DNA from: Owenia fusiformis
Taxonomy: Eukaryota; Annelida; Polychaeta; Sabellida; Oweniidae
Assembly (NCBI GenBank): GCA_903813345.2
Contig: CAIIXF020000002.1
Coordinates: forward strand, 21,034,455-21,094,454
DNA length: 60,000 nucleotides
Reading direction: 5' to 3'
The translations under genes and the position numbers were made by a program. The notes beneath the pieces are model-generated. The model worked only from the letters and a program-made list of their open reading frames with translations. It was not told the DNA's origin and made no database searches. Shown one piece after another: positions 20,129 to 31,239 of the stretch; position 1 is the stretch's first letter, and each line of letters begins with the position of its first letter.

Positions 20129-20993
20129 TATATGTATACACTTATTTACCATTCAAAGGTTTATGTGAGATCCCAACACTTGGCGAGAGTCCAGATGGGA
20201 AAGAAATTATGATCCCCAGGGATTATGGTCCCCTTTTTAAAGGTCCTTACTGGCCCTGATTGTGTATTAGATAATAAGAGAAAGAGGTCACCATGTAAAT
20301 CAATGGAGAGTAGGACCATAAATTAATAGGACCTCCTACCCTTTTACACCTGCGAGAGTTTGGAATTTGAAATGCAGTATTGTCCCAGGGTTGATATTTT
20401 TGACATTGTACTTCCTTTCAGGAGAAGGGAGTTTCACTCTACTATACCTTGCATTTGGTGTTCATGAGCAACCCATTTGGCTTATCAGTAATGCTCATGT
20501 TATTTGTTTTTATGTGTCTGCTGCTTATGAATGGTTTATTGGATGACTGTTAGATGTTAATAAGGTACTTATTTAGTACTTTACTTAGGTAAAAATATAC
20601 TAAACAATACAATTGGACAAACAGAATATCCTATGCATTTCTAGGGGTTAGGTACAGTAGAGTGAGTTTTGAAATGTGCACTTCTCACCCTGGTACTGCA
20701 CTCTTCAAACTAGTTACTGAAATGGATCCATTCCGGTAAGAAAATGTTGTAACGAATTACAATTTTTTTGAGTTGTAGGCAGAATTTCCACAACATTTTA
20801 ACTGAAACTAACATAATCATAATAATTTTATTATGGTCTCAGATTTTACTCACAGATGGGTGTCAGTATCATATGTTGAAGAAAATCTAAACAGTACCAA
20901 TGATTTCTCAAAAGGAATTTTGGCTATATAAACTATCATTGCTCCCAGGATGGAGAAATTGACTCACAAAATTACTCCTTAGGTAGGGGATTT
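20129..20993. other. Non-coding stretch
   Basis: No exon or RNA gene seen. Confidence 0.45.
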
Positions 20994-21231
20994 GGCAGCC
21001 CAATTTCTATTGCGGCTAAATCCCCAACCCTTCCCATATGGGGGCTTCCACAATCCTTTGAATGTTGCATTAATATCATAACCATTATTCTATATGATAC
21101 ATTGTCTGGAAAGGCAGCCCAGTTTCTATTTTGGTGTAATCCCCAACCCTTCCCATATGGGGGCTTCCACAATCCTTTGAATGTTGCATTAATATCATAA
21201 CCATTATTCTATATGATGCATTGTCTGGAAA
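20994..21231. repeat. Two tandem copies of a 119-bp unit
   Basis: Units starting GGCAGCCCA at 20994 and 21113 are nearly identical (CCCCAACCCTTCCCATATGG, then ATCCTTTGAATGTTGCATTA), with most differences in the first 35 bp. Confidence 0.85.
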
Positions 21232-21468
21232 TATAAGATCATTTACAAAATGCATAACATATAAATAGGTCTTTATAGTTTGACAGTATGATGCCTGGAT
21301 AAAGGATATAAATGCTTAATGAATTGAAGCGTTCAAATTATTTAATGTTGAGTTGAAATATTATTACTTATTCTTCTGAACTCATCTCTCCCATATAATC
21401 TTCTTGACTGAAGAAAAAGAAAAATGAAATAGTATGAATTCATGTGTTGATAAATGAAACTTATTTGG

Positions 21469-23996
21469 AGGCCTAGTATCAATGGGAATGTGATGTGGTG
21501 CATTTATACTTTACAGGGCCTCTTTATGAATTGAAGTGTTCATAAATAAAACAATACTGTAGGCCTAGTATCAATGGGAATGTGATGTGGTGCATTTATA
21601 CTTTACAAGGCCTCTTTATGAATTGAAGTGTTCATAAATAAAACAATATTGCAGGCCTAGTATCAATGGGAATGTGCTGTGGTGCATTTATACTTTACAA
21701 GGCCTCTTTATGAATTGAAGTGTTCATAAATAAAACAATATTGCAGGCCTACATGTAGTATCAATGGGAATGTGCTGTGGTGCATTTATACTTTACAAGG
21801 CCTCTTTATGAATTGAAGTGTTCATAAGTAAAACAATATTGTAGGCCTAGAATCAATGGGAATGTGCTGTGGTGCATTATACTTTACAGGGCCTCTTTAT
21901 GAATTGAAGTGTTCATAAATAAAACAAAACTGTAGGCCTTAGTATCAATGGAAATGTGATGTGGTGCATTCATACTTTATAGGGCCTCTTTATGAATTGA
22001 AGTGTTCATAAATAAAACAATATTGTAGGCCTAGTATCAATGGGAATCTGCAGTGGTGCATTTATACTTTACAAGGCCTCTTTATGAATTGAAGTGTTCA
22101 TAAATAAAACAATATCGTAGGCTTAGTATCAATGGGACTCTGCAGTGGTGCATTTATACTTTACAAGGCCTCTTTATGAATTGAAGTGTTCATAAATTAA
22201 ATAATATCGTAGGCCTAGTATCAATGGGAATCTGCAGTGGTGCATTTATACTTTACAAGGCCTCTTTATGAATTGAAGTGTTCATAAGTAAAACAATACT
22301 GTAGGCCTAGTATCAATGGGAATGTGCTGTGGTGCATTTATACTTTACAGGGCTTCATTATGAATTGAAGTGTTCATAAATAAAACAATACTGTAAGCCT
22401 AGTATCAATGGGAATGTGCTGTGGTGCATTTATACTTTACAGGGCCTCTTTATGAATTGAAGTGTTCATAAGTAAAACAATACTGTAGGCCTAGTATCAA
22501 TTGGAATGTGCTGTGGTGTATTTATACTTTACAGGGCCTCTATGAATTGAAGTGTTCATAAATAAAACAATATTGTAGGCCTAGTATTAATGGGAATCTG
22601 CAGTGGTGCATTTATACTTTACAAGGCCTCTTTATGAATTGAAGTGTTCATAAATAAAACAATATTGCAGGCCTAGTATCAATGGGAATGTGCTGTGGTG
22701 CATTTATACTTTACAAGGCCTCTTTATGAATTGAAGTGTTCATAAGTAAAACAATATTGCAGCCTACATGTAGTATCAATGGGAATGTGCTGTGGTGCAT
22801 TTATACTTTACAAGCCCTCTTTATGAATTGAAGTGTTCATAAGTAAAACAATATTGTAGGCCTAGTATCAATGGGAATGTGCTGTGGTGCATTATACTTT
22901 ACAGGGCCTCTTTATGATTTGAAGTGTTCATAAATAAAACAAAAATGAAGGCCTTAGTATCATTGGGAATGTGCTTTGGTGCATTCATACTTTATAGGGC
23001 CTCTTTATGAATTGAAGTGTTCATAAATAAAACAATATTGTAGGCCTAGTATTAATGGGAATCTGCAGTGGTGCATTTATACTTTACAAGGCCTCTTTAT
23101 GAATTGAAGTGTTCATAAATAAAACAATATCGTAGGCCTAGTATCAATGGGACTCTGCAGTGGTGCATTTATACTTTACAAGGCCTCTTTATGAATTGAA
23201 GTGTTCATAAATTAAATAATATCGTAGGCCTAGTATCAATGGGAATCTGCAGTGGTGCATTTATACTTTACAAGGCCTCTTTATGAATTGAAGTGTTCAT
23301 AAATAAAACAATATTGTAGGCCTAGTTTCATTGGGGATGTCCTGTGGTGCATTTACAAGGCCTCTTGATGAACTGAAGTGTTCATACATTAAACAATATT
23401 GTAGGCCTAGTATCAATGGGAATGTCCTGTGGTGCATTTATGAGGCCTCTTTATGAATTGAAGTGTTCATAAGTAAAACAATATTGCAGGGCTAGTATCA
23501 ATGGGAATGTGCTGTGGTGCATTTATACTTTACAGGGCCTCTTTAAATGAATTGAAGTGTTCATAAATATACAATATTGCAGGCCTAGTATCATTGGGAA
23601 TGTGCTGTGGTCCATTTATACTTTACAGGGCCTCTTTATGAATTCAAGTGTTCATAAATAAACAATACTGTAGGCCTAGTATCAATGGGAATGTGATGTG
23701 GTGCATATATACTTTACAAGGTCTCTTTATGAATTGAAGTGTTCATAAATAAAACAATATTGTAGACCTAGTATCAATGGAAATGTGATGTGGTGCATAT
23801 ATACTTTACAGGGCCTCTTTATAAATTGAAGTGTTCATAAATAAAACAATATTGTAGACCTAGTATCAATGGAAATGTGATGTGGTGATATATACTTTAC
23901 AGGGCCTCTTTATAAATTGAAGTGTTCATAAATAAAACAATACTGTATGCCTTAGTATCAATGGGAATGTGCTGTGGTGCATTTATATTTCACGGG
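21469..23996. repeat. 92-bp satellite array, about 27 monomers, with higher-order structure
   Basis: The monomer reads AGGCCTAGTATCAATGGGAA, then TGTGCTGTGGTGCATTTATA, CTTTACAGGGCCTCTTTATG, and AATTGAAGTGTTCATAAATA with an AAACAATATTGT end. Variant monomers recur at a fixed offset of about 1015 bp (11 monomers): the CCTACATGTAG variant at 21751 and 22766, the GGGACTCTGCAG variant at 22134 and 23149, a GCATTCATACTTTATAGGG variant, and an AATTAAATAATATCG variant. About seven consecutive monomers are thus shared between two blocks. The AGGCCT palindrome recurs in most monomers. Confidence 0.92.
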
Positions 23997-24504
23997 GCCC
24001 CTTTTCTGTTTACTATTTACTCGCACATGGAGCACATTTTAAAATCTGCCGAACAGTATTGCAAGTGAAGCAAGAACGTTAGATTTACAGGAAAATTATA
24101 CCCAGCCACTTTGAATTGAAAGAAAACTTTTTGAAATACATAATTTTCATTTAGAATAAGGGCCATTTCGAATAATGCAGACATTTTGAATTATTTTGCG
24201 GTTGCTGTTTCATATTGGCGTAATAATTATATCATCCTTGGATTGATTGTTGTTCCAAAGGAATTTAGTCTAGGTGCTCTATTAAACATACAGTTCATGA
24301 AGATTTGCATTGCAAACGCGAACGAAGTTGGCCGAATGTAACACGAATGTGTGACAACGGTATCGGACTTTACCGTTGTCAGGCTATTCCCGTGTGATAT
24401 TTTTATAGTCTCTAATTTTTTGTAGCGGCGGTTGGTGTTCATCGTCGGTTCCCACACTCAATCACTACGTTCTACCTGAGGACATGTCCGAAGCTTCATG
24501 AAGC
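23997..24504. other. Non-coding stretch
   Basis: No recognisable exon. A 76-codon - strand frame (24227-24457) matches no family I know and shows no splice or start context. Confidence 0.45.
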
Positions 24505-24935
24505 AAGATGGTTGGTGTTAGGCATCTTTAACAAATGACAGGGGATGGCATTTTCCATGTTAATGCCTTGTTGGATATGCTAGGGTCAAATCAAAGTAAA
24601 CAAATTGAGTTCTAGATTCAAAATATTTTGTTATGCAAACTTATGAAGTCCAGATTGTAGATAATTACAAAGTAATGCCCGAATATCTCAAAATCTGGGA
24701 GATTTAAGGAAAATGAGAACATTTGACTTTCATCGTAAACGAGGCCATTCTTCGTGGATCTTCAGTCACGAGAACAAGAGGAGACAAGCCATTAACATAC
24801 AAAATGTCACCTTCTGCCATCTGTAAGACGCCAACCGCCGAAAACCAACCGGCGGACGCCCAAAAACGTCCACAAAAAAATTGGACACTTAAACAATATG
24901 TCACCACTTGTGGTGCTGATATAAAAATCCTCTAG
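24505..24935. repeat. Repeat fragment plus unidentified open frame
   Basis: The left edge (GGTTGGTGTTAGGCATC, ACATGTTAATGCC-type) matches the dispersed repeat at 6676-6842, and the right edge (ATGTCACCACTTGTGGTG) also fits that family. The 70-codon + strand frame 24723-24935 (...VTRTRGDKPLTYKM, TLKQYVTTCG) is not recognised; it may be a transposon relic. Confidence 0.4.
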
Positions 24936-25205
24936 AGGACCATCTCATGAAGATCAACAAAAAATCAAGCGCAATAATACACCTTTTTAATCAATTTATT
25001 GGAATGTTACTTGAAATCTCCAAGGTTGCGAGTAGACACCGCCGAGGGAATAAACAACAAACAAAATGCCAAGTCCTATCGATTCTTTTCATAATAATAA
25101 CCCAAAGCACTGTTACATAAATTGTTTTTTTGCTTGCAACAAGGCTTTGTCTGTTTAAACAATCCCATGTAATTTGAAATGTAAGTTAGAATTAATAGTA
25201 ACATG

Positions 25206-25625
25206 TGCCATAGTAGTAGAGCAAACTAGGGTGATATAAATGACCACCTATGGCCTAAGGTTACAATAAGGTTCCATTTAAGAGTTTGAACCAAGATATG
25301 CTGAGATAGGGGTCATTAAGTGTGCCCCCATTATGCTAAAAAATGTTTCAGAATATCTGTTTTCGGTCAAATGATATTTGAAAAAAGTGTGTAGTTCCAA
25401 TACACCATTGGGAAGCTGAATAGGTAAGCTTTAAGAATCTGACCTTCATTCGAAGTTTTATTAAAGGAAAAATTAGATATTAACCCTTTCATCCCCAAGG
25501 GGTCATTAATTAATTTTGTGAAAATCAACTACAAAATGACAAGTACGCTATGTCCAGCATGGATTATCATTAGCAATAACTAATCCAATGTCAAATTATA
25601 CTTCGGAGAATATTTGAAGTCCCCA
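25206..25625. repeat. Dispersed repeat family D1, copy 1
   Basis: About 400 bp. Shared landmarks are GATATTTGAAAA-AGTGTGTAG, CAATACACCATTGG, ATATTAACCCTTTCATCCCC and TCAAATTATACTT-GGAGAAT. Further copies lie at about 37390-37870 and 55575-55990. No open frame common to all copies, so probably non-autonomous. Confidence 0.75.
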
Positions 25626-25684
25626 TGTAAAGTTTGAAAATATTTTTTATCATTCATTTACTATTTGTTATGACTTTATAAGTT

Positions 25685-25791
25685 CATCCTCCGAACGCAG
25701 GGTTCCAGAATCATACACAAAGTTCCTTCCTTATTCCAAGAAGGAGAAAGAAATTAATGTATGATTCACGACACCCTGCGTTCGGAGAATG
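25685..25791. repeat. MITE with CATCCTCCGAACG termini
   Basis: CATCCTCCGAACGCAGGGTT at the left and the reverse complement of the right end, CATTCTCCGAACGCAGGGTG, form an inverted repeat that continues to GAATCATAC. The ends resemble those of the MITE inside the LINE fragment (34494-34742). Confidence 0.75.
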
Positions 25792-25991
25792 AAGGCTGGG
25801 TAGATTTAAGATTTATTTATTGGACTTGAATTCTCCTCACTTATTTGGCAACATTTGAAACATTTCATTTCACTTCTTAAATTTGAATTTTTATACATTT
25901 TTGGATTCTAAAACATTGTGTTTCTTTTTTATTTCTACATATTTCTATAAGCTGCTTCTGACCTCCAAGCCTATGTACAAAAGCACAATAA

Positions 25992-26132
25992 ATCCCTCGG
26001 CAGAGACAAATAACTTATATGTGTCATTGTGCCTTCGGGAAATATGGTATCTAACCTCGAATCCTCTGGGCCCTCGGTAAGATCTATATTTCCCCTAGGA
26101 CATATCCAATATCCAAAACCTCCCATAACATA
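25992..26132. repeat. PAL1 palindromic repeat, copy 2
   Basis: ATCCCTCGGCAGAGACAAAT, TTCGGGAAATATG and a CCTAGGACATATCCAATATC right part, matching 28183-28343 most closely and 11501-11640 more distantly. Confidence 0.65.
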
Positions 26133-26134
26133 AT

Positions 26135-26140
26135 TTTATT
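26135..26140 (-). promoter_or_regulatory. Candidate poly(A) signal AATAAA of the - strand lectin/PAN gene
   Basis: AATAAA on the - strand about 150 bp after the stop codon at 26292-26294. Confidence 0.45.
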
Positions 26141-26291
26141 ATAACTCAGCCCCGAATCTGTGGTCGTTATATAGAAACAACAAATTTAATTTTGATTTAT
26201 GAGAGTTTATCCTTATGTAAAGGTTGTCTCTCTATTCCAAGGGATATAGAAGAGATTGTGGTTCCTAAAATGAATAAGTGTATAAGAGGTT

Positions 26292-26686
26292 TTAGTCATC
26301 CTGGAAACCTTTCGCTGTTTCGGTGTTCTCTTGAAAATCATCAATTTCAATATAAGAAACAACACCAACGTCAACAACAAAACTACTCAACTGAACCTTC
26401 GACTCCAGCAGAGTACATTTTCGGTCAGATTTGTTAAATAGAAAGGCTCGGCAGCTGCAATCGGTAATTTGCAAACATTTAGTTGCACACTCCAATTTGG
26501 ATCTAGCGATGATCGATTTCCGACAAATTGCGTTTGGGATGTTTACTGCCTTTTTATCAATGGCATATCTGGTTGTAATCAACCTCGACGAAACAGTGCA
26601 GGGCTGTGCGGTTGTTGTTTCAGTAGTGGTTTCGGCTCTAGGTTCAGTTGATAATTGTTGTCCAGTAGTTTCATAGACTTCATGAA
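26292..26686 (-). CDS. Gene A exon 4: Thr-rich linker and PAN/apple-like domain
   Basis: On the - strand the acceptor TTGCAG precedes 26686 and TAA closes at 26292. It reads VHEVYETTGQQLSTEPRAET, then TTETTTAQPC and the PAN-like module with Cys pattern C-X(n)-ECATKC-X(6)-CSC-X(10)-C. The C-terminal tail DDFQENTETAKGFQDD is longer and more acidic than in the paralogue. Confidence 0.88.
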
Positions 26687-29600
26687 CTGCAAGTACAAAT
26701 CAGAAAATCAACTTAGCAAAGCACGTTTTGACAGGGAAAACAGCCGCTGTTTGTGTCTGTGTAAACTTTAATTACGCCAGACTATGGTTACACAAACAGG
26801 CGTAAATTAACGGCGTTAAAATTATCTCTGGCGGATCTAACTAATGAATGCAGGCGTTTGTTTAAGGCTGCGTTTTTAATGCCCGAGGCGCAAGTCAATT
26901 TGTGTAATATTCAAATGAGTATATATATGAGCCAGGCCACAGGAAATTGGGTCTTATCACAGATTTTTTCAATATTCTTATTTTTTGTTTATCTTAAAAA
27001 GCACAAAGAGACCTTTCAAATGAGCCATGACTTATTTTTTAACAATTTTCCTTGCATATATAGACCAAAATGTCGAATTTAAATTTAACACATTTCTCTC
27101 TTAATCTTGGGCACAATTTTGGCTCTGTAGAACAATTTTAATTTTTGTGATAAGACCGGTTTTCCTATGGCCAGGCTCATATATAGTTAATATATGAGTC
27201 ATCTCCATGGGTATCACGAAAAAGATCAATAGGCCACGCGGAGAAAATAACATGGTCACATGTTTTCAACAAAAACAGCTCATCCAAGCGCACTAACACC
27301 GCTTAATTTCGCTATGACAATCTTGTCAATCACACTCAAGTTGCCTTGTCGCTGATACACCACAAGAGTTGAAAATCTTCGAACTGAGCGATGCGCACGA
27401 CGGAAATCACTCATACATGTAGTTTTATATAAAAAATGTCAGGCCGGTACTCGGTTCAGGTACGTATGTACACGTAACTAAGTATTACGCAACTGACTTG
27501 CGCCGCGGGCAGTTCAAAACACAGCCGTAGTCTGCAAAGACTTAATTTACGTGTCCACGCTGGGTTAACTTTACGTCATCATAGACGTAATTAACGTCTA
27601 CACAGGGGCAGACGATGGGTGTATACACTCGGTAGCTCCGCCAATCACATTTCTACTACCTATTCAAACTTTGAAATCTTAAAATTATCCCCAAATAGAA
27701 CGTCTTGATTGAAATATGATTTTCAATACTGCAGCTTATACCTTTCATACAGGCTACAATAGGAGCTTTTTCATGACAGCCTATGTTTATCCAAGCCATG
27801 TCCTGGGTATTCACATAGGCACAGTCCTTGGTACCCGCGGGGCTATCCCAGTTAGTCCAAGTTACTAAAGACCCATCGTTGTGCCAGTACCAACTACCGC
27901 CAATCTTTTCGGCGCCAATCCAAACATTTTTACCTCTGCAACATTTTTTAAGTAATATTATTCAGGCACGTTCAAGTTCAAAATTACCACAAGAGGAAAT
28001 ATCCCAGAATTCATTGATACACAAGTCTATCTCTATGTAAAACGAACCTCTAGAGTAATCGTAGTATGGTTCATAAAATATATTTAAACAATTAAGATTT
28101 TAGACTTATGGGGATTCGTTTTAGCTTTTCACATTCAGCTAAAATGATATAGACAAGTTAAATGTCAAGGAGTAAAATAGTATATTGCTCGGTTTGAATA
28201 TGGGATATATCCCTCGGCAAAGACAAATAATTTATCTTTGTCATTGTGTCTGCCTTCGGGAAATATGATATCTAACCTCGAATCCAGGTCTGGGCCCTCG
28301 GTAAGATCTATATTTCCCCTAGGACATATCCAATATCCAGAATCTAATATAGTTTATTGATCCATTACATATAATACCCATATATGTTGATTATACTACT
28401 TAGGGTTGCGCTATCTGCCGCGCTGTTCACTTTGGCAAGAACGGCGCCAAAATGCGTCATACATCTGATTTCTGCCTCGCTTCTCGTTATATCATCGATG
28501 TTGTTGAATGACAAATACTCATCTAAAACAGAAAAAAGTAAATTTGAAAATTAAAATGCAGCGATGTGTTGTTGACATAATTGAAGGATTGCCCATTTAA
28601 CCTATTTGTACGAACATTGATATTTGGAATAAAAAGTAACAGACCAAGTATAAAACCCTAAAGTACTCCATATTTGATTTCGGTTCCAGAAATAATTGAT
28701 GAAAATCTCTCTAGACCAATAAAATATGATCATATAAACAAGCTTACACAGCTGGACATTAACAGCATAAGCGTGTAGTTTGTGTAACAATAACTTGGAT
28801 GGAACTTTGTCAAATGGAACAGCATTGTCTAGAAATATTTTGATCTTGGTTCTTTTCCTCGCGCTAAATTAATAGATAAAAACCACATCCAATAGCCGGG
28901 CGTGGGTGCTATATTTTGGTAAAAAGTCAAACATGAGTCTCGAAAAAAGTTCATTGCAAGATTTTTTAGATCATATTTAACAATGTAATAGGTTTACAGT
29001 GTTTGCGGACACTTGCAAACTAAAAAAATTACAAAGAGCCCGGGAATATTCTAATGTCAATTAAATAGACGTTTATTAGATAAGATTGATAAGTACAATT
29101 GATATAAGAGCGGTTAGTTTTAGCATTTTTTGTAATTTTTTCTGGTCCTCATTATATAGAAAAGCAAGTTAAAGTAATTAGGGTGTTATCTTAATTTGAA
29201 GAAGAATTAGCCATTTTTTGAAGTCGCCTGTTCTTATTCATTTTTTAAAGGATAGGTATCGATATGGTGAACTGAATTCAACAATGTTTTTCTCTTAAAC
29301 CAATTATTGAAAACATCCTGTACTAAAACAAGGTCCTTTATGTAATGTTGACAACAATTCAATGCAAAAATCATTTATATACATTTTGTATAACTGTTTT
29401 TGTTAACATGTTTTGTTTTTTAGTGCAACTGTTTTTTGTTCATTTCTACCAATTTTGAGAATGAAATAAAAAATCTTTCCGAACTTTGTTGGAACAAAAT
29501 AGCATATACAACATTTTCTTAGACCTCCCAATATTATTGTTATACAAAGGAAATTTTGGTTGATTTAACAGAAATTATGCAACCCCCCCCCCAAATAGAT

Positions 29601-30104
29601 AAAAGTTAAGATAAACCTTTCATATAATTTACAAGATACTTTTTTAAAATCAACCAAACTTTCCTTTGTACAATTACAATATTGAGAGACCTAAACACGT
29701 TGTGTTTATGTAGTTTTGTTCCAATGAGGTTCGGATAGATGTTTCATTTCATTCCGAACATATGATACCAAGAACGAAAGAAGTTTCTGATGTGTTTTCT
29801 AAACAATATAAAGAAAAGTATATATATATATAATTCAAATTATAATGCTACCATCCAAAAGATGACCATTGAATTGACGATGTGTAAAATTTTAAGAATG
29901 TTTTGATGACTGGTTTAAGGAATTTGTTGAACCGCAGCTGATTACTTTCACTTCATAAGAAATTACAAAACATCCACGCAAATCATATTTCGAATGATGT
30001 TTATACTTACATTGGCACTGATCTCCTGCAAATGGACTCGCGCAATTACAGTTAACTGAAAAGGCTAAGCCTCCAAATATTATTATGGCAAAAACAATCT
30101 TCAT
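26292..30104 (-). CDS. Secreted C-type lectin-like protein with PAN/apple-like C-terminus (gene A)
   Basis: Four exons (30104-30011, 28522-28378, 27935-27742, 26686-26292) join in frame to 275 residues. Order: signal peptide (MKIVFAIIIFGGLAFSVNC), a short Cys motif (CNCASPFAGDQCQ, like the end of an EGF module), a C-type lectin-like domain (FGAVLAKVNSA; VWIGAEK; VTWTNW; DCAYV; GCHEK; VACM), a Thr-rich linker (ETTTETTTAQPC), and a Cys-rich PAN/apple-like module (SKLECATKCL, CSCRAFLFNKSDRKCTLLES). All four CTLD core cysteines are present, but there is no EPN/QPD or WND sugar-binding motif, so calcium-dependent sugar binding is doubtful. Probably secreted, with recognition, immune or adhesive roles possible. 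Its paralogue lies at 40285-49935 in the opposite direction. TATAACT occurs about 50 bp upstream of the ATG. Confidence 0.88.
26751..27613. repeat. Foldback repeat filling intron 3 of gene A
   Basis: Imperfect arms: TGCCCGAGGCGCAAGTCAATT (about 26879) is matched by the reverse complement of CAACTGACTTGCGCCGCGGGCA (about 27490), and the outer ends match through a GTGT-GACGT-AATTACG-type sequence. A second foldback (26921-27186) is nested in the loop. Confidence 0.65.
26921..27186. repeat. Nested MITE with ATATATGAGCCAGGCCA termini
   Basis: TATATATGAGCCAGGCCACA and GGGTCTTATCACAG at the left are matched in reverse complement by TTGTGATAAGACCGG and TATGGCCAGGCTCATATATA at the right, giving arms of about 45 bp. 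Confidence 0.75.
27742..27935 (-). CDS. Gene A exon 3: C-terminal half of the CTLD
   Basis: Acceptor TTGCAG before 27935, donor GTATAA after 27742, 194 bp. It reads GKNVWIGAEKIGGSWYWHND, GSLVTWTNWDSPAGTKDCAY, and VNTQDMAWINIGCHEKAPIV then ACMK. It holds the WIG core, the W-W loop region and three cysteines. Confidence 0.88.
28183..28343. repeat. PAL1 palindromic repeat, copy 3
   Basis: GCTCGGTTTGAATATGGGAT followed by ATATCCCTCGGCAAAGACAA, and CCCCTAGGACATATCCAATA at the right end. It sits in intron 2 of gene A, 35 bp beyond exon 2. Confidence 0.65.
28378..28522 (-). CDS. Gene A exon 2: N-terminal half of the CTLD
   Basis: Acceptor TTTTAG, donor GTATTA, 145 bp, the same length and phase as exon 2 of the paralogue. 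It reads YEYLSFNNIDDITRSEAEIR then CMTHFGAVLAKVNSAADSAT and LSSIINIYG. C-x-x-x-F-GAVLAKV is the classical first alpha-helix/Cys region of C-type lectins. Confidence 0.88.
28523..29255. other. Intron 1 of gene A, proximal part
   Basis: AT-rich, no exon, RNA gene or clear repeat seen. Confidence 0.45.
29256..29916. mobile_element. Truncated copy of the GTATCGATATGGTGAACT element
   Basis: Direct, strongly similar copy of 36562-37279. It begins GTATCGATATGGTGAACTGA, ends near the TTTTGATGACTGGTTTAAG string and lacks the right terminal repeat. It includes a C-run near 29583 and (TA)n near 29820. It lies in intron 1 of gene A, within 100 bp of exon 1. Confidence 0.75.
30011..30104 (-). CDS. Gene A exon 1: signal peptide
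   Basis: ATG at 30104; MKIVFAIIIFGGLAFSVNCN then CASPFAGDQCQ; donor CCAAT|GTAAGT at 30011. The hydrophobic core IVFAIIIFGGLAF with a cleavage region near SVNC fits a signal peptide. The end SPFAGDQCQ and the donor are identical to the paralogue. Confidence 0.87.
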
Positions 30105-30466
30105 TTTATCTCTTAAAATTTACAATATTCTATTTTGTTCCTCTCATAAGTTATAGACAGCGTGAAACTGATTAAGTATAGCCAGACACTGAAGATGAAA
30201 AAGCTCCATTGAGATGCCTGTATATGTTCCTTGATGATATTTTGAAAACATCAGGAGATAATCACGTACCTCGAGGGCCAGAGGCTAGAAGTGATACTGT
30301 TGATGGGGGTATGTTTTTGAGCATGATAATGTACTATTGAGGGAGAAAGCCCTGGGGCAAAATCATAGTTTCCTGATATTTTATGTCTACACATTGACTT
30401 GTAAAGGATAAATGAGTTGGATGAATTATCAAAGAACCCTCACATTCCCATTGAAACCATCTCCAT
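30105..30466. other. Upstream region of gene A
   Basis: Probable promoter area. A TATAACT string stands on the - strand about 50 bp before the ATG. No other regulatory site can be supported. Confidence 0.35.
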
Positions 30467-31060
30467 GTTCCCCAGCTGAATGACTTTAACTGCAGTTAGT
30501 GTCATACAAGATGGTGGCCAAAGTTCTTTAGTTTTCGATAAACTTCCGATTTCAGCTTAACTAAGTTGAAACTGGATTTCAAATGTTTCGCCATGCAAAC
30601 TAATGAAGTACTAGTTGTAAACAGAAAGAAAAAATGCTCAGACACCCGAATTAATATCTGAATTTTAAAGAAAACAGCTTCACTTAGAATGACTCTAACT
30701 ATATTTGATTAAACTCAAACATGATATTCACCATTGATGACACTAACTCAAATGGTCATGCATGTATTCATCCCATAGAGTAAGTGTCATCTACCGTCTC
30801 AGTGAGTGTCATTCCTATAATGTCATCACCAAATTCAGTTAGAGTCATTCTAAGTGAAGCCGTTTTCTTTTAATTTCTCCAATATTGCGGGTGTTTGAAC
30901 GTTTTCTTGGAACTGTTCATTACAGTTTCGTATATAGCGAAATATTTGGAATTCAGATCAAACTTAGTGTAGCTAAAATCGGAAGTTTATTGAAAACAAT
31001 GAATTTTGGTAACTGTCTTGGATGATCTTAACTTTAACTAGAGTCACCCAGCTGTGGAAC
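30467..31060. repeat. 594-bp foldback element
   Basis: Arms of roughly 220-250 bp: GTTCCCCAGCTGAATGACTT at the left matches the reverse complement of the right end, GTTCCACAGCTGGGTGACTC. Inner matches include AAACTTCCGATTT and CACTTAGAATGACTCTAAC, with AGAGTCATTCTAAGTGAAG opposite. No clear target duplication. Confidence 0.75.
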
Positions 31061-31239
31061 AGTGGTAATGAGTAATTTAAAAAGTTAAAGATTTCAAGGC
31101 GCACGTTTGTGGTCATATCGCAAAATCAAATGAAGAATTCCCTTTGCATTCAAAATATTTTCTATGTGATGAGTAAGGTTAGTGACTCTCAATTAAGATA
31201 ACGGTCAATTTAACTGCGTCTGTTCAAAAACAAATATTA

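Noticed and set aside
21469-23996. Possible CRISPR-like array
   Set aside because: Repeats are contiguous 92-bp monomers without unique spacers, and the DNA is eukaryotic; this is a satellite.
24704-24935. Overlapping frames on both strands
   Set aside because: Both strands are open over the same interval between repeat edges; no motif allows a choice.
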